From NCBI RefSeq assembly GCF_024207115.1, contig NZ_CP100128.1, positions 124,001-188,000 of the forward strand: a stretch of DNA of 64,000 nucleotides, read 5' to 3'. This DNA is from Chromobacterium sp. IIBBL 290-4 (GTDB taxonomy: Bacteria > Pseudomonadota > Gammaproteobacteria > Burkholderiales > Chromobacteriaceae). Numbering within the stretch: position 1 is the stretch's first letter; each line of letters begins with the position of its first letter. Below, piece after piece: positions 26,166 through 34,137 of this stretch. The notes beneath the pieces are model-generated. The model worked only from the letters and a program-made list of their open reading frames with translations. It was not told the DNA's origin and searched no databases. A program made the translations under genes and the position numbers.

Positions 26166-27080
26166 TCAAGCCGCCGCCCGCTCCACCAGCCCGCGCAGCC
26201 AGCGTTGCGCGGGATCGTTGTCGCGCGTCGCATGCCAGAACAACGCCAGCTGGATGCGAGGCGCCGCCAGCGGCACCGGACAAGCGCGCAGGCCCAGCGT
26301 GTCGCGCCAGTGCTCAGCCAGGACGCCCGGCACCGTCGCCAGCGCGGGCAAGCGGCCCAATAGCGAAGGCAAGGCGCCGAAAGCCTGGGTGGAATAGCGC
26401 ACGCGCCGCCTCAGGCCCTGCTCCGCCAGCAGACCGTCGATGGCGCTCTGGAACGCCCCGCGGTAGCTGACCAGCAAATGCGGATGAGCGATATAGGCAT
26501 CCAGACTCAAGGCCCCGTCCAGCCGCAAGCTCTCGGGATGATGCGCGCACTGAAAGTCCATCTCGATCAAGGTCCGGCTGCGCAGCCAACTCGGCTCGGC
26601 CGGCAAGGTGGCGATTCCCACATCCATCTCCAGCCCTTCCAGCATATCGACCGCGGCGAATGGGTCCGTCGGTTTCGCCACGATGTCTACGCCGGGAGCC
26701 TCCGCCATCAGCATGCGGAGCAGCCGCGGCATCAGCCAGATTTCCACCCAGTCCGGCATCGCCAACGTGAACACCCGCTCCGCCTTGACCGGATCGAAAG
26801 CCGCAGGCTGAAACAAGGCCGACTGCATCCCCTCCAGCAGCGGCAACAGCTCACGCTCCAATTGCAAGGCGCGCGCGCTCGGCTCCATGCCGCGCGGCGT
26901 GCGCACCAGCAAAGCATCGTCAAACAACACTCGCAGCCTGGCCAGCGCGCCGCTGACGGCCGGCTGGCCGATAAACAGGCATTCGGCCGCGCGCGAGACG
27001 CTGCGCTCGCGCATCAACACCAAAAACGTCACCAGCAAATTCAAGTCGATGTACCGAAAATCGTTTTCGCTGATAGCCAT
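26166..27080 (-). CDS. LysR family transcriptional regulator
   Basis: The product has 304 residues. The N-terminal winged helix (about 10-70) contains DLNLLVTFLVLMRERSVSRAAECLFIGQPAVSGALARLR. The C-terminal periplasmic-binding-like effector domain covers about 95-295. It is of the NodD/PnbR/LinR-like branch judging by the DLNLL-type opening, though this is only an impression. It is divergent from the metallo-hydrolase gene with 96 bp between starts, the usual arrangement for a LysR protein that controls its neighbour. The intergenic AATCGATTTGAATGATATT stretch may hold its site. A decayed copy of its 3' end lies at 22975-23070. It converges with lipoprotein gene 1. Confidence 0.9.
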   Translation of the reverse strand: MAISENDFRYIDLNLLVTFLVLMRERSVSRAAECLFIGQPAVSGALARLRVLFDDALLVRTPRGMEPSARALQLERELLPLLEGMQSALFQPAAFDPVKAERVFTLAMPDWVEIWLMPRLLRMLMAEAPGVDIVAKPTDPFAAVDMLEGLEMDVGIATLPAEPSWLRSRTLIEMDFQCAHHPESLRLDGALSLDAYIAHPHLLVSYRGAFQSAIDGLLAEQGLRRRVRYSTQAFGALPSLLGRLPALATVPGVLAEHWRDTLGLRACPVPLAAPRIQLALFWHATRDNDPAQRWLRGLVERAAA

Positions 27081-27176
27081 TATCTTTTTAATCGATTTGA
27101 ATGATATTGGCGGCTATTGGAACATGATCAGGCCACGCGAGCAAACCGCCCGCGACACCGCCTCAAAGGAACCGAT

Positions 27177-28175
27177 ATGCACCTGACCCGCCAACTGAAA
27201 GCCATCGCCGCCGCCCTTGCCATCGGCGCGTCCGCCCTGCTCCCCGCCGTGCCCAGCCTGGCCGCAGCGCCGCAGATCCATGCCCAGGCGCCTGGCTACT
27301 ATCGGATGATGATCGGCGATTTCGAAATCACCGCGCTGTCCGACGGCACGGTCAAGATTCCCTTGGACAAGCTGCTGCACGGCGAATCGCCGGAACAGAT
27401 CCGGCAGCTGCTGGAACGAGGCTTTCAGACGCCGAGCAAGGCCGAAACCTCGATCAACGCCTTTCTGATCAATACCGGCTCAAAATTGCTGCTGGTGGAC
27501 AGCGGCTCCGGCGAGCTGTTCGGCCCGGGATCGGGCAAGCTGCCCGCCAATATCCGCGCCGCCGGCTATAAGCTGGAAGACATAGACGCGGTGCTGCTGA
27601 CCCATGTGCACCTGGACCACTCCGGCGGACTCACCGTGGCCGGCAAGGCGGTCTTCCCCAACGCCGACGTATATCTGAATCAAAAGGAAGAGGATTTCTG
27701 GCTGAACCCGGCCAACCGGGCCAAAGTGGCGCCGGCGCAACCATCCGGCTTCGACCAGCGCAAGGGCTTCGCTCAGGCCCAGGCATCGCTGGCGCCGTAC
27801 CTGGCGGCCGGACGGGTGAAAACCTTCGCCGCCGGCGCCGAAATCTTCCCTGGCATCCGCGCCATCGCCGCGCCGGGCCACACGCCCGGCCATACTTTCT
27901 ACGAGGCGCAGAGCCAGGGCCAGCGCATCCAGTTCTGGGGCGATGCCGTCCATGCCCAGCAAGTGCAGTTCGCCCGGCCTAATGTGGCGATAGATTTCGA
28001 CGTGGACTCCGCCTCCGCCGTCAAACGCCGCTGGCAGGCTTTCGCCGACGCCGCGCAGAACGGCTACTGGGTCGCCGCCGCCCACATTTCCTTCCCTGGC
28101 ATCGGCCATGTCGGTCGCGACGCCAAAGCCTACGCCTGGATTCCGGCCAACTATAGCGAGCACCTTGGGAACTGA
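27177..28175 (+). CDS. Exported MBL-fold metallo-hydrolase
   Basis: The product has 332 residues with a signal peptide (cleavage near SLAAAPQ, about 30). The zinc-site motif THVHLDHSGGL is complete, and further metal ligands are likely in APGHTPGHTFY and GDAVHAQQV; AAHISFPGIGHV completes the fold. Members of this branch include lactonases and quorum-quenching type hydrolases, and the substrate cannot be told here. AAAGGA lies 6 nt before ATG 27177. It is divergent from the lysR gene and lies 228 bp before a lipoprotein gene, with a GC-rich hairpin and T-run (28190-28214) between them. A second, destroyed copy lies at 23116-23400. Confidence 0.9.
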   Translation: MHLTRQLKAIAAALAIGASALLPAVPSLAAAPQIHAQAPGYYRMMIGDFEITALSDGTVKIPLDKLLHGESPEQIRQLLERGFQTPSKAETSINAFLINTGSKLLLVDSGSGELFGPGSGKLPANIRAAGYKLEDIDAVLLTHVHLDHSGGLTVAGKAVFPNADVYLNQKEEDFWLNPANRAKVAPAQPSGFDQRKGFAQAQASLAPYLAAGRVKTFAAGAEIFPGIRAIAAPGHTPGHTFYEAQSQGQRIQFWGDAVHAQQVQFARPNVAIDFDVDSASAVKRRWQAFADAAQNGYWVAAAHISFPGIGHVGRDAKAYAWIPANYSEHLGN

Positions 28176-28213
28176 ACGCCAAACTTGCCCTGCCCAGCGC
28201 GGGGCGTTTTCAT

Positions 28214-28403
28214 TTGACTTGATATTGTCCTAAGCTGTAATTCGTCCTGCCCGCGCTCACTCATGCCAAACCGCATCCCGCCATAGGTCAAGCATCGAAT
28301 ACGGGCAAAGACGCGCCATGAAAGCCGCCGAGAGGAGTTGGTTTACCCTTTGCGCGCCATCGCCCTCAAGAGCAGCGGAAAGTCGCGGTCAGAAGGAGCC
28401 ATC
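28214..28403 (+). promoter_or_regulatory. Promoter and conserved leader of lipoprotein gene 2
   Basis: TTGACT (28214-28219) and TGTAAT (28236-28241) are separated by 16 bp and form a good sigma70 promoter. The predicted leader of about 155 nt is nearly the same as in the first copy, and GCAAAG (in ACGGGCAAAG) can pair with CTTTGC (in ACCCTTTGC), suggesting a folded leader. A GAAGGAG site ends it. Confidence 0.5.
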
Positions 28404-30749
28404 ATGCGGAACCTTGCCCGAAACATCCTGATCAGCCTGTTCATCGCCTTATGTCTGGCCGCCTGCGGCGGCGGGGGCGGAGGCGCGGCGATCAGCTCCA
28501 GCGGATCAAGCAGCAGCTCTGGGAGCAATTCTGGGAGCCAGACGAATCTGGCGGCCGCGCAACTGACCGCCGCCTACGACCCGGCCAGCGGCATGGTTAC
28601 GCTATCCTGGAACGACACCTACCCCGCCGGCGCCTATTACAATGTGCAAGTCGCCGATTCCAGCGGCGCGTTCAGCACCATCGCCACCCTGGCCGGCACC
28701 AATAGCGCCACCGCGCAATTCGCTCGACAATCCCTCGCGCCCAGAGCGTTGGCCAGCAGTCCAACCATGCTCAGCTGGCAAGGCGTCATCACCGCCAATG
28801 CCACGTATCGAGTAGTAGCGGTCTATGCAGGCGTCTCCACGCCGCTGCAAAGCCCGCAATCGCAAACCAGCCTGCAAGTCTCGGTGCCCAGCTCGACGCC
28901 GACCATTACTTTCAATCAGGTCTCGCCGCTTTCCGAATCGGTCGCCATGTCCATTTCCGGCTCCACAAGCTATCCTTCAGTCGATTGGTATATAGATCAG
29001 AGCAAGCTCGGCACAGAAACCAGCGGCGCGGGCAATCCGATAGAATGGGATACCACCGGCGTCGCCAATGGCAGCCATGTCATCACCGCCTGGATACAAA
29101 ACAATACCGACTCCTACCTTAAAATCAGCTCGACCCAGCAGGTCAGCAACAGCTCGCTGGGCGTCAGCGCCAGCGTCAGCGGCACCTCCGGCCCCATCCA
29201 GGTCACCATCAATGCCACGTCACCCAATGGCATCGCCACGGTTTCCGCCTATTTCGACGGCAATGCCTTAGGCACGCTGTCTGCGCCCAACTCCTGCCCC
29301 TGCGTCAATACTTCGCCCACTCAATACGGTTTCACCGTATCCGGGGCCTCAGGCGCCCACTCCATGTTGATCGTCGTCGCGGACGTCAAAGGTCTTTCCA
29401 AGAGCAAGACCATCGCCATTCCGATCAGCAATCTGCCCACGCTGACCGTGAGCGCGCCCACCATAGACGGCGCTACCTTTTACGGCGCCCTGCCTATCTC
29501 CGGCTCCGCCAGCACTGACAAACCCAAGCCCTTGACGCTCACTGCGATGCTGGGCACCAACACCTTGCTCAACACCACAGCGAATGGCAGCTTCTCCACC
29601 AGCCTGGATCTGAGCGCAGTAGCGCCGGGAGGCTATACGCTGGAGATTGTCGCAACCGACAGCGACGGACTGACCTCGGTCGTTCAACACAGCGTGGTAG
29701 TCGCCTCCAGCGCCGCCAATGCCCGCCAGGCAGTGCTGCAGCTAGCCAGCGGCACTCAGTTGCTCGCCGTCGAAGGCAGCCAAGTGGTGTACACCAAGTC
29801 GGATGGCTCCATCTATCTGCGAAACGTCGTCAACAACACCGAGGTCAAACTGGATCAAGCATCCTCCGTCATTTCGGGATGGCAACTCGCCAATGGCCGC
29901 GTCTTCGGCTCCGGCAAGGGTCCGGATTGCGGCTTGCCGGCAGCCTGCGATTACGTATGGAGCGCGACAGGCGCCTACATCAATCTGACCCTGTCCAATA
30001 ACGTCACCGCGCCGCAAATCCTTCCCATCGCCCATGGCGATTACGTGATGTGGGCCGACTCGCCATCGGGCTACACGCTCTATAACGCGGCCACCCATGT
30101 CAGCACCCAAATAGCGGCGCCCGGCAGCATCAGCACCCAGAGTTACCAGAACTACGACTTCGCCCTGGTCGGCGGCGTGGTCAAAGCGTTCATCTGGGGA
30201 CAGACCGGCGGCTCAGGCGCATCCCGCTTGTATGATATTTTCGAGTGGTCTTCCGATACCACGCTTTCCACCCTGCTCAGCAACGGCACCGCTTGCAACG
30301 CCAGCCCGGCGACGGATGGCACCCGGGTAGCCTGGAGCCTGTCCGCCGCAGGCTGCGCCAGCCCTTACTCGCTGCAGGCCCAGAATCTGTCAGGCGGAGG
30401 AGCGACTACGCTGTCCTCTCAGGCAAGCAGTTTCATGATTCAAGGCGGCTTGCTGGCCTGGGTGGAATCCAGCGCGTCCAATCAATACATCAAGGCCTCG
30501 ACATCCAATATCTCTCCCACTTTGACCGTAGCCACCTATAGCAACGCCCAGGCGCAACTGTATGGCGTCGGAGATGGTTCGGTGTTTTATGGGATGGGTG
30601 GGCTAGGCAACGCCGGCATGATCTACAGCTGGAACAGCACGAACCAGCAGTCCACGCTGCAGATTGAAACCATCCCGGATCAGATATTCGTGAACGGAAG
30701 CGCGGTGTATTACCGGGTGGGACAATCCGTTTACAGCATCGCCAACTGA
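28404..30749 (+). CDS. Large surface lipoprotein (paralogue 2)
   Basis: The product has 781 residues and the same plan as the protein at 23606. The signal peptide and lipobox end in LCLAAC (Cys21), then glycines, a short Ser/Gly spacer, Ig-like beta segments (MVTLSWNDTYPAGAYYNVQ, VAMSISGSTSYPSVDWYIDQ, HSMLIVVADVKGLSKSKTIAIPI) and propeller-like C-terminal repeats (LLAVEGSQVVYTK, YTLYNAATHVSTQI, FVNGSAVYYRV). It carries a CPCVN insertion at about 312-316 that is absent from paralogue 1. It is predicted to be lipid-anchored and exposed. It probably represents the founder copy, since its lysR and metallo-hydrolase neighbours are intact and its promoter is stronger. Function unknown. Confidence 0.8.
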   Translation: MRNLARNILISLFIALCLAACGGGGGGAAISSSGSSSSSGSNSGSQTNLAAAQLTAAYDPASGMVTLSWNDTYPAGAYYNVQVADSSGAFSTIATLAGTNSATAQFARQSLAPRALASSPTMLSWQGVITANATYRVVAVYAGVSTPLQSPQSQTSLQVSVPSSTPTITFNQVSPLSESVAMSISGSTSYPSVDWYIDQSKLGTETSGAGNPIEWDTTGVANGSHVITAWIQNNTDSYLKISSTQQVSNSSLGVSASVSGTSGPIQVTINATSPNGIATVSAYFDGNALGTLSAPNSCPCVNTSPTQYGFTVSGASGAHSMLIVVADVKGLSKSKTIAIPISNLPTLTVSAPTIDGATFYGALPISGSASTDKPKPLTLTAMLGTNTLLNTTANGSFSTSLDLSAVAPGGYTLEIVATDSDGLTSVVQHSVVVASSAANARQAVLQLASGTQLLAVEGSQVVYTKSDGSIYLRNVVNNTEVKLDQASSVISGWQLANGRVFGSGKGPDCGLPAACDYVWSATGAYINLTLSNNVTAPQILPIAHGDYVMWADSPSGYTLYNAATHVSTQIAAPGSISTQSYQNYDFALVGGVVKAFIWGQTGGSGASRLYDIFEWSSDTTLSTLLSNGTACNASPATDGTRVAWSLSAAGCASPYSLQAQNLSGGGATTLSSQASSFMIQGGLLAWVESSASNQYIKASTSNISPTLTVATYSNAQAQLYGVGDGSVFYGMGGLGNAGMIYSWNSTNQQSTLQIETIPDQIFVNGSAVYYRVGQSVYSIAN

Positions 30750-30772
30750 CGCCTGCAGCAATGGCAAGGCGC

Positions 30773-30801
30773 GCCGCCAGCGGCGGCTTTCCGCTGGCGG
30801 C
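30773..30801 (+). terminator. Hairpin after lipoprotein gene 2
   Basis: A perfect 11-bp inverted repeat (GCCGCCAGCGG / CCGCTGGCGGC) with a 7-nt loop lies 23 bp after the stop. No T-tract follows. Confidence 0.45.
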
Positions 30802-30936
30802 CATGCGCGGCGCGGACAAGTTCAAGCGCAAACGCCAGCGCGTCCTATAGTGAATTCAGACTGTCCGCGGCCGGCGCGCGCAAGCGCCTTGCCGCGTGCG
30901 CAGCACTCTGCCGCCAACCGGAACGCGCCTATCGCC

Positions 30937-31839
30937 ATGCAGGATTTCGATCGCTTTTTGCTGACTGTCGTCTACGACATTCCCAACCTGATTTTCGTGG
31001 TCGACCCCGAAAGCGGGCGCATCGTTTACGCCAACCCCTCCATGCATGAACGGCTGGGAGACGACTGCGTCGGCCGCGCCTTCGGCGACCAATTTCCCGG
31101 CGCGGGCGGCAGCCACTGCTTCATCGGCTACAAGCAGCACGCTGTCGAACAGGAGCAGGGGCCTCCGCAGCAAACCGAGTATTACGACGACGAGTCGGAA
31201 AACTGGTATCACGTGCAGCAGCGGCAAATCCGCTGGATAGACGGCACGGCCAAAATCGTCTGCGTGCTCAGCGAGATCAACGCGCTCAAACGCCTGCAAA
31301 AAGACCTGACCGAGGCGCACGCCACCCTGGCGTTCAAGAACCGCGAGCTGGAAATCTCGGCCAAGACCGACCGGCTGACCAGCCTGTACAACCGCTACCA
31401 TCTGGACCAGGCGCTGCAGACCGAATACCAGCGCTTCCGCCGCTATGGCAAACCCTTCGCCATGCTGCTGGCCGATTGCGACCATTTCAAAGAAGTGAAC
31501 GACACCTTCGGCCACCAGACCGGCGACATCGTCCTGATCGAGCTCGCCCGCCTGCTGCAGGCCAATTTGCGCGCCACCGATACGCTGGGCCGCTGGGGGG
31601 GCGAAGAGTTTCTGGCCATTCTGCCGGAGACCGGCCTGGCCAATGCCGCGCAGCTGGCCGACAAGCTGCGCGACAAGATCGCCAGCCATGACTTTCCCGT
31701 CGTGGGGCGGAAAACCGCCAGCTTCGGCGTGGCGGAAGCCCGCCCCGGAGAAGACATCAAGGAGCTGATCGCCCGGGTGGACCAGGCCCTGTACCTCGCC
31801 AAGAACCAAGGACGCAACCGAGTGGAAGTCAACTCGTGA
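30937..31839 (+). CDS. Diguanylate cyclase with N-terminal PAS domain
   Basis: The product has 300 residues. A PAS-like domain (about 5-115: IPNLIFVVDPESGRIVYANPSM) is joined by a helical linker to a GGDEF domain with the active-site motif GGEEF (221-225) and an intact product-inhibition site RATD five residues earlier. It should make c-di-GMP. It has no membrane segment, so it is a cytosolic sensor enzyme. ATG 30937 is chosen because a longer frame from a GTG at 30850 only adds an Arg/Ala-rich, non-conserved stretch; that choice is uncertain. It opens a run of five plus-strand genes ending with the HPt/CheX kinase, and is probably part of that operon. Confidence 0.9.
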   Translation: MQDFDRFLLTVVYDIPNLIFVVDPESGRIVYANPSMHERLGDDCVGRAFGDQFPGAGGSHCFIGYKQHAVEQEQGPPQQTEYYDDESENWYHVQQRQIRWIDGTAKIVCVLSEINALKRLQKDLTEAHATLAFKNRELEISAKTDRLTSLYNRYHLDQALQTEYQRFRRYGKPFAMLLADCDHFKEVNDTFGHQTGDIVLIELARLLQANLRATDTLGRWGGEEFLAILPETGLANAAQLADKLRDKIASHDFPVVGRKTASFGVAEARPGEDIKELIARVDQALYLAKNQGRNRVEVNS

Positions 31840-31888
31840 AGCCAGAGCCGCGAAACGGCCCCAAACCGTTTTCGACCGAGGAGCCCGC

Positions 31889-32260
31889 ATGCGAAGCAAG
31901 CGATTTCTTGTGGTAGACGACTCTCCCGCCGTGATCAAACGGCTATCGCTGATCCTGGAGGCGCTGGGACACGAGGTGATAGGCTCGGCCTGCAATGGCC
32001 TGGACGCCATCGCCAAAGCCGGCCAGCTGCAGCCTGACGCCATCACCATGGACATCCAGATGCCGGAGCTGGACGGGCTGGAAGCCACCCGGCGCATCTT
32101 GCAAGACCATCCGGACAAACCCGTCATCATCATCACCGCCCATGGCCAGGAAAGCACCGTCGTGGACGCCATCGGCGCCGGCGCCAAATACTTCATCTGC
32201 AAGCCGATAGAAAAAGACAAGGTGGACGAAGTGCTGCGCAAGGTGTTCCGAGATGAATAG
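31889..32260 (+). CDS. CheY-like single-domain response regulator
   Basis: The product has 123 residues, a bare receiver domain. FLVVDDSPAVIKRL carries the acidic pair, MDIQMPELDG the phosphoacceptor (Asp55), and IITAHGQ and CKPIEKDKV the conserved Thr and Lys. It has no output domain, so it acts as a phosphate shuttle or by protein contact. It lies 49 nt after the diguanylate cyclase and 54 nt before the first binding protein. The kinase three genes downstream has a CheX-like phosphatase domain, which makes this receiver its likely partner. A GAGGAG site precedes the start. Confidence 0.92.
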   Translation: MRSKRFLVVDDSPAVIKRLSLILEALGHEVIGSACNGLDAIAKAGQLQPDAITMDIQMPELDGLEATRRILQDHPDKPVIIITAHGQESTVVDAIGAGAKYFICKPIEKDKVDEVLRKVFRDE

Positions 32261-32314
32261 GGCGCGGCCCGCCGCGGCCTGACGCGCCAGCGCCGCTTAG
32301 GAAAGACCACGGCC

Positions 32315-33217
32315 ATGACTCCACGCCTAGCCGCCGCCCGCAGCCTAGCGGCATGGTTTGCCATGCTGCCGCTCTGTCTGAGCGGCCACGCCGATGCCCG
32401 CTCCCTGGCCGACATCCTGAAAACCCGCCAGCTGCGCGTCTGCATTGCGCCCATACACAGCGCCATCGCCATCGCCACGCCCAAAGACTGCCGCGAGCAA
32501 TGCACCTTCTCCGGCCTGGTCTGGGAGGAAGTGCAAGCCTTCGCCCGCAATCTGGGCGATGTCAAAATCAAGGCGCTGCGCATAGGCTGGGACGAGCAGT
32601 TCTTCGACAAAAACGGCAAAACCGACCGCGACGGCAGCTATACCCCGCAGTTGCTGGCCAGCGGCGCTTGCGACCTCTACCCCAGCCGGCTGACCAAGAC
32701 CGCGTGGCGGCTGAAGAAAATGGACTTCGTCACCTTGTTTCCCAGCCGCATGATGGTCATCGCCGGCCATGACTGGCACGACAGGCTGAAAAGCAGCGCC
32801 CAGTTGGCCGGGCTCAGCGCGGCGGCGGAGCGGGACACCTCCTATCACACCTGGCTGCTGGAGCAGAATCGCACCGTTTACGCGGCCAATCCGGTCCGCA
32901 TCGAGCTAATGCCGACCGACGACGGCCTGGCCGCCGTGGACAACGGCAAGGTGGATTTCACCATGCTGGATTCGGACATCGCCATCTGGAGCGCCCATCA
33001 TCAGCTGAAGCATGCCTTCGTCGCCTTCCCGGTGGGCCCCAAGGATGAGATCGGCTGGGCCTTCCGCAAAGAGGATAAAGACCTGCAAGAAGCGGTGAGC
33101 CGTTTTTTCGATGATCAACGAAGCCATCCAGACTCCGAATTCAACCGGATCTGGAAACGCTATCACGGCCGCACCCTGACCGAATTCATTTCGCTGGTGG
33201 CGGCGGTAAACGGATGA
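32315..33217 (+). CDS. Periplasmic solute-binding protein, family 3 type (paralogue A)
   Basis: The product has 300 residues with a signal peptide ending near GHADARS (about 29). The two-lobed binding fold shows VCIAPIHSA, YTPQLLASGACDLYPSRLT, the MDFVTLFPSRMMVIAG hinge and DFTMLDSDIAIW. Three cysteines (RVCIAP, DCREQC) are shared with the next protein. No permease or ATPase gene is near, so it probably presents its ligand to a sensor, as in BvgS-type and other binding-protein-fed kinases. The following paralogue starts 14 nt later and the kinase follows at once, supporting a sensory role. Confidence 0.85.
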   Translation: MTPRLAAARSLAAWFAMLPLCLSGHADARSLADILKTRQLRVCIAPIHSAIAIATPKDCREQCTFSGLVWEEVQAFARNLGDVKIKALRIGWDEQFFDKNGKTDRDGSYTPQLLASGACDLYPSRLTKTAWRLKKMDFVTLFPSRMMVIAGHDWHDRLKSSAQLAGLSAAAERDTSYHTWLLEQNRTVYAANPVRIELMPTDDGLAAVDNGKVDFTMLDSDIAIWSAHHQLKHAFVAFPVGPKDEIGWAFRKEDKDLQEAVSRFFDDQRSHPDSEFNRIWKRYHGRTLTEFISLVAAVNG

Positions 33218-33231
33218 GCGGGAGGCATGCC

Positions 33232-34134
33232 ATGAAAGCCCATGCGCGCGGACGCGCAATTTTGCAGGCCGTCTTGACGATCGCGCTCTCGGGCGTGTTG
33301 GCGCCGGCGTCGGCGCGCTCCTTGAAAGAGGTGCTGCAATCCCGGCAGCTGCGCGTCTGCATCGTGCCGGTCAATTCCGCGTCCGTCATCGTCAAGCCCA
33401 AAGACTGCCGCGAACAGTGCGAATTCTCCGGTCCGGTATACGAGGAAGTGCAAGCCTTCGTCCGCAATCTGGGGCCAGGCATCCGCCTCAAAAGCATCCG
33501 GATAGAATGGGACGAGCAGTTTTACGACAAGACCGGCCGCACCGATATAGAAGGCAGCTACACGCCGCAGTTGCTGGCCAGCGGCGCTTGCGACATCTAC
33601 CCCAGCCGCATCACCAAAAACGCCTGGCGGCTGAAGAAAATGGACTTCGTCACCCTGTTTCCCAACCGGATGATGGTCGTCGCCAATGTGTCGCGCAAGG
33701 CGCAATTGAAATCGCCGGCCGACCTCGCCGGCCTGAGCGCGGCGGTGGACCGCAACACCTCGTACCACTCCTGGCTACTTGAGCAAAACCACGGCCCGTA
33801 CGCCGCCAAGCCCGTCAAGATCACGGTCTTGAAAACAGAAGACAGCTTGAGGGCGGTGGACGGCGGCAAGGTCGACTTCACCATCCTGGACTCGGACATC
33901 GCCATCTGGGATACCCGCTACCTGCTCAAGCATACCTATGTGGCGTTTCCGATCGGCGCCATGGACGAGATAGGCTGGGCCTTCCGCAAGGACGACAAGG
34001 ACCTTCAAGCGGCCGCCGCCCGCTTTTTCGCCCAGCAAAAGCAAGACGAGCGCTCGGAGCTGAATCAGATCTGGGTCCGCCACCACGGGCTCAGCCTGAA
34101 CCGCTTCATCACGCTGGTGAACTCCACGCAATAG
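33232..34134 (+). CDS. Periplasmic solute-binding protein, family 3 type (paralogue B)
   Basis: The product has 300 residues and is similar to its neighbour along the whole length (KDCREQCEFSGPVYEEVQAFVRNLG, SGACDIYPSRIT, KKMDFVTLFPNRMM, VDFTILDSDIAIWDT). A signal peptide ends around PASARS. ATG 33232 has a GGAGG site 6 nt upstream; an earlier ATG (33214) overlaps the previous stop. Its stop is 3 nt before the kinase start, implying coupled translation. Two tandem paralogues suggest two related ligands or a heterodimeric input. The ligand is not readable. Confidence 0.85.
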   Translation: MKAHARGRAILQAVLTIALSGVLAPASARSLKEVLQSRQLRVCIVPVNSASVIVKPKDCREQCEFSGPVYEEVQAFVRNLGPGIRLKSIRIEWDEQFYDKTGRTDIEGSYTPQLLASGACDIYPSRITKNAWRLKKMDFVTLFPNRMMVVANVSRKAQLKSPADLAGLSAAVDRNTSYHSWLLEQNHGPYAAKPVKITVLKTEDSLRAVDGGKVDFTILDSDIAIWDTRYLLKHTYVAFPIGAMDEIGWAFRKDDKDLQAAAARFFAQQKQDERSELNQIWVRHHGLSLNRFITLVNSTQ

Positions 34135-34137
34135 GCG

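Noticed and set aside
30850..30936. GTG start extending the diguanylate cyclase by 29 residues
   Set aside because: The extension is Arg/Ala/Pro-rich, lacks a good ribosome site and lies before the PAS domain; kept only as an alternative.
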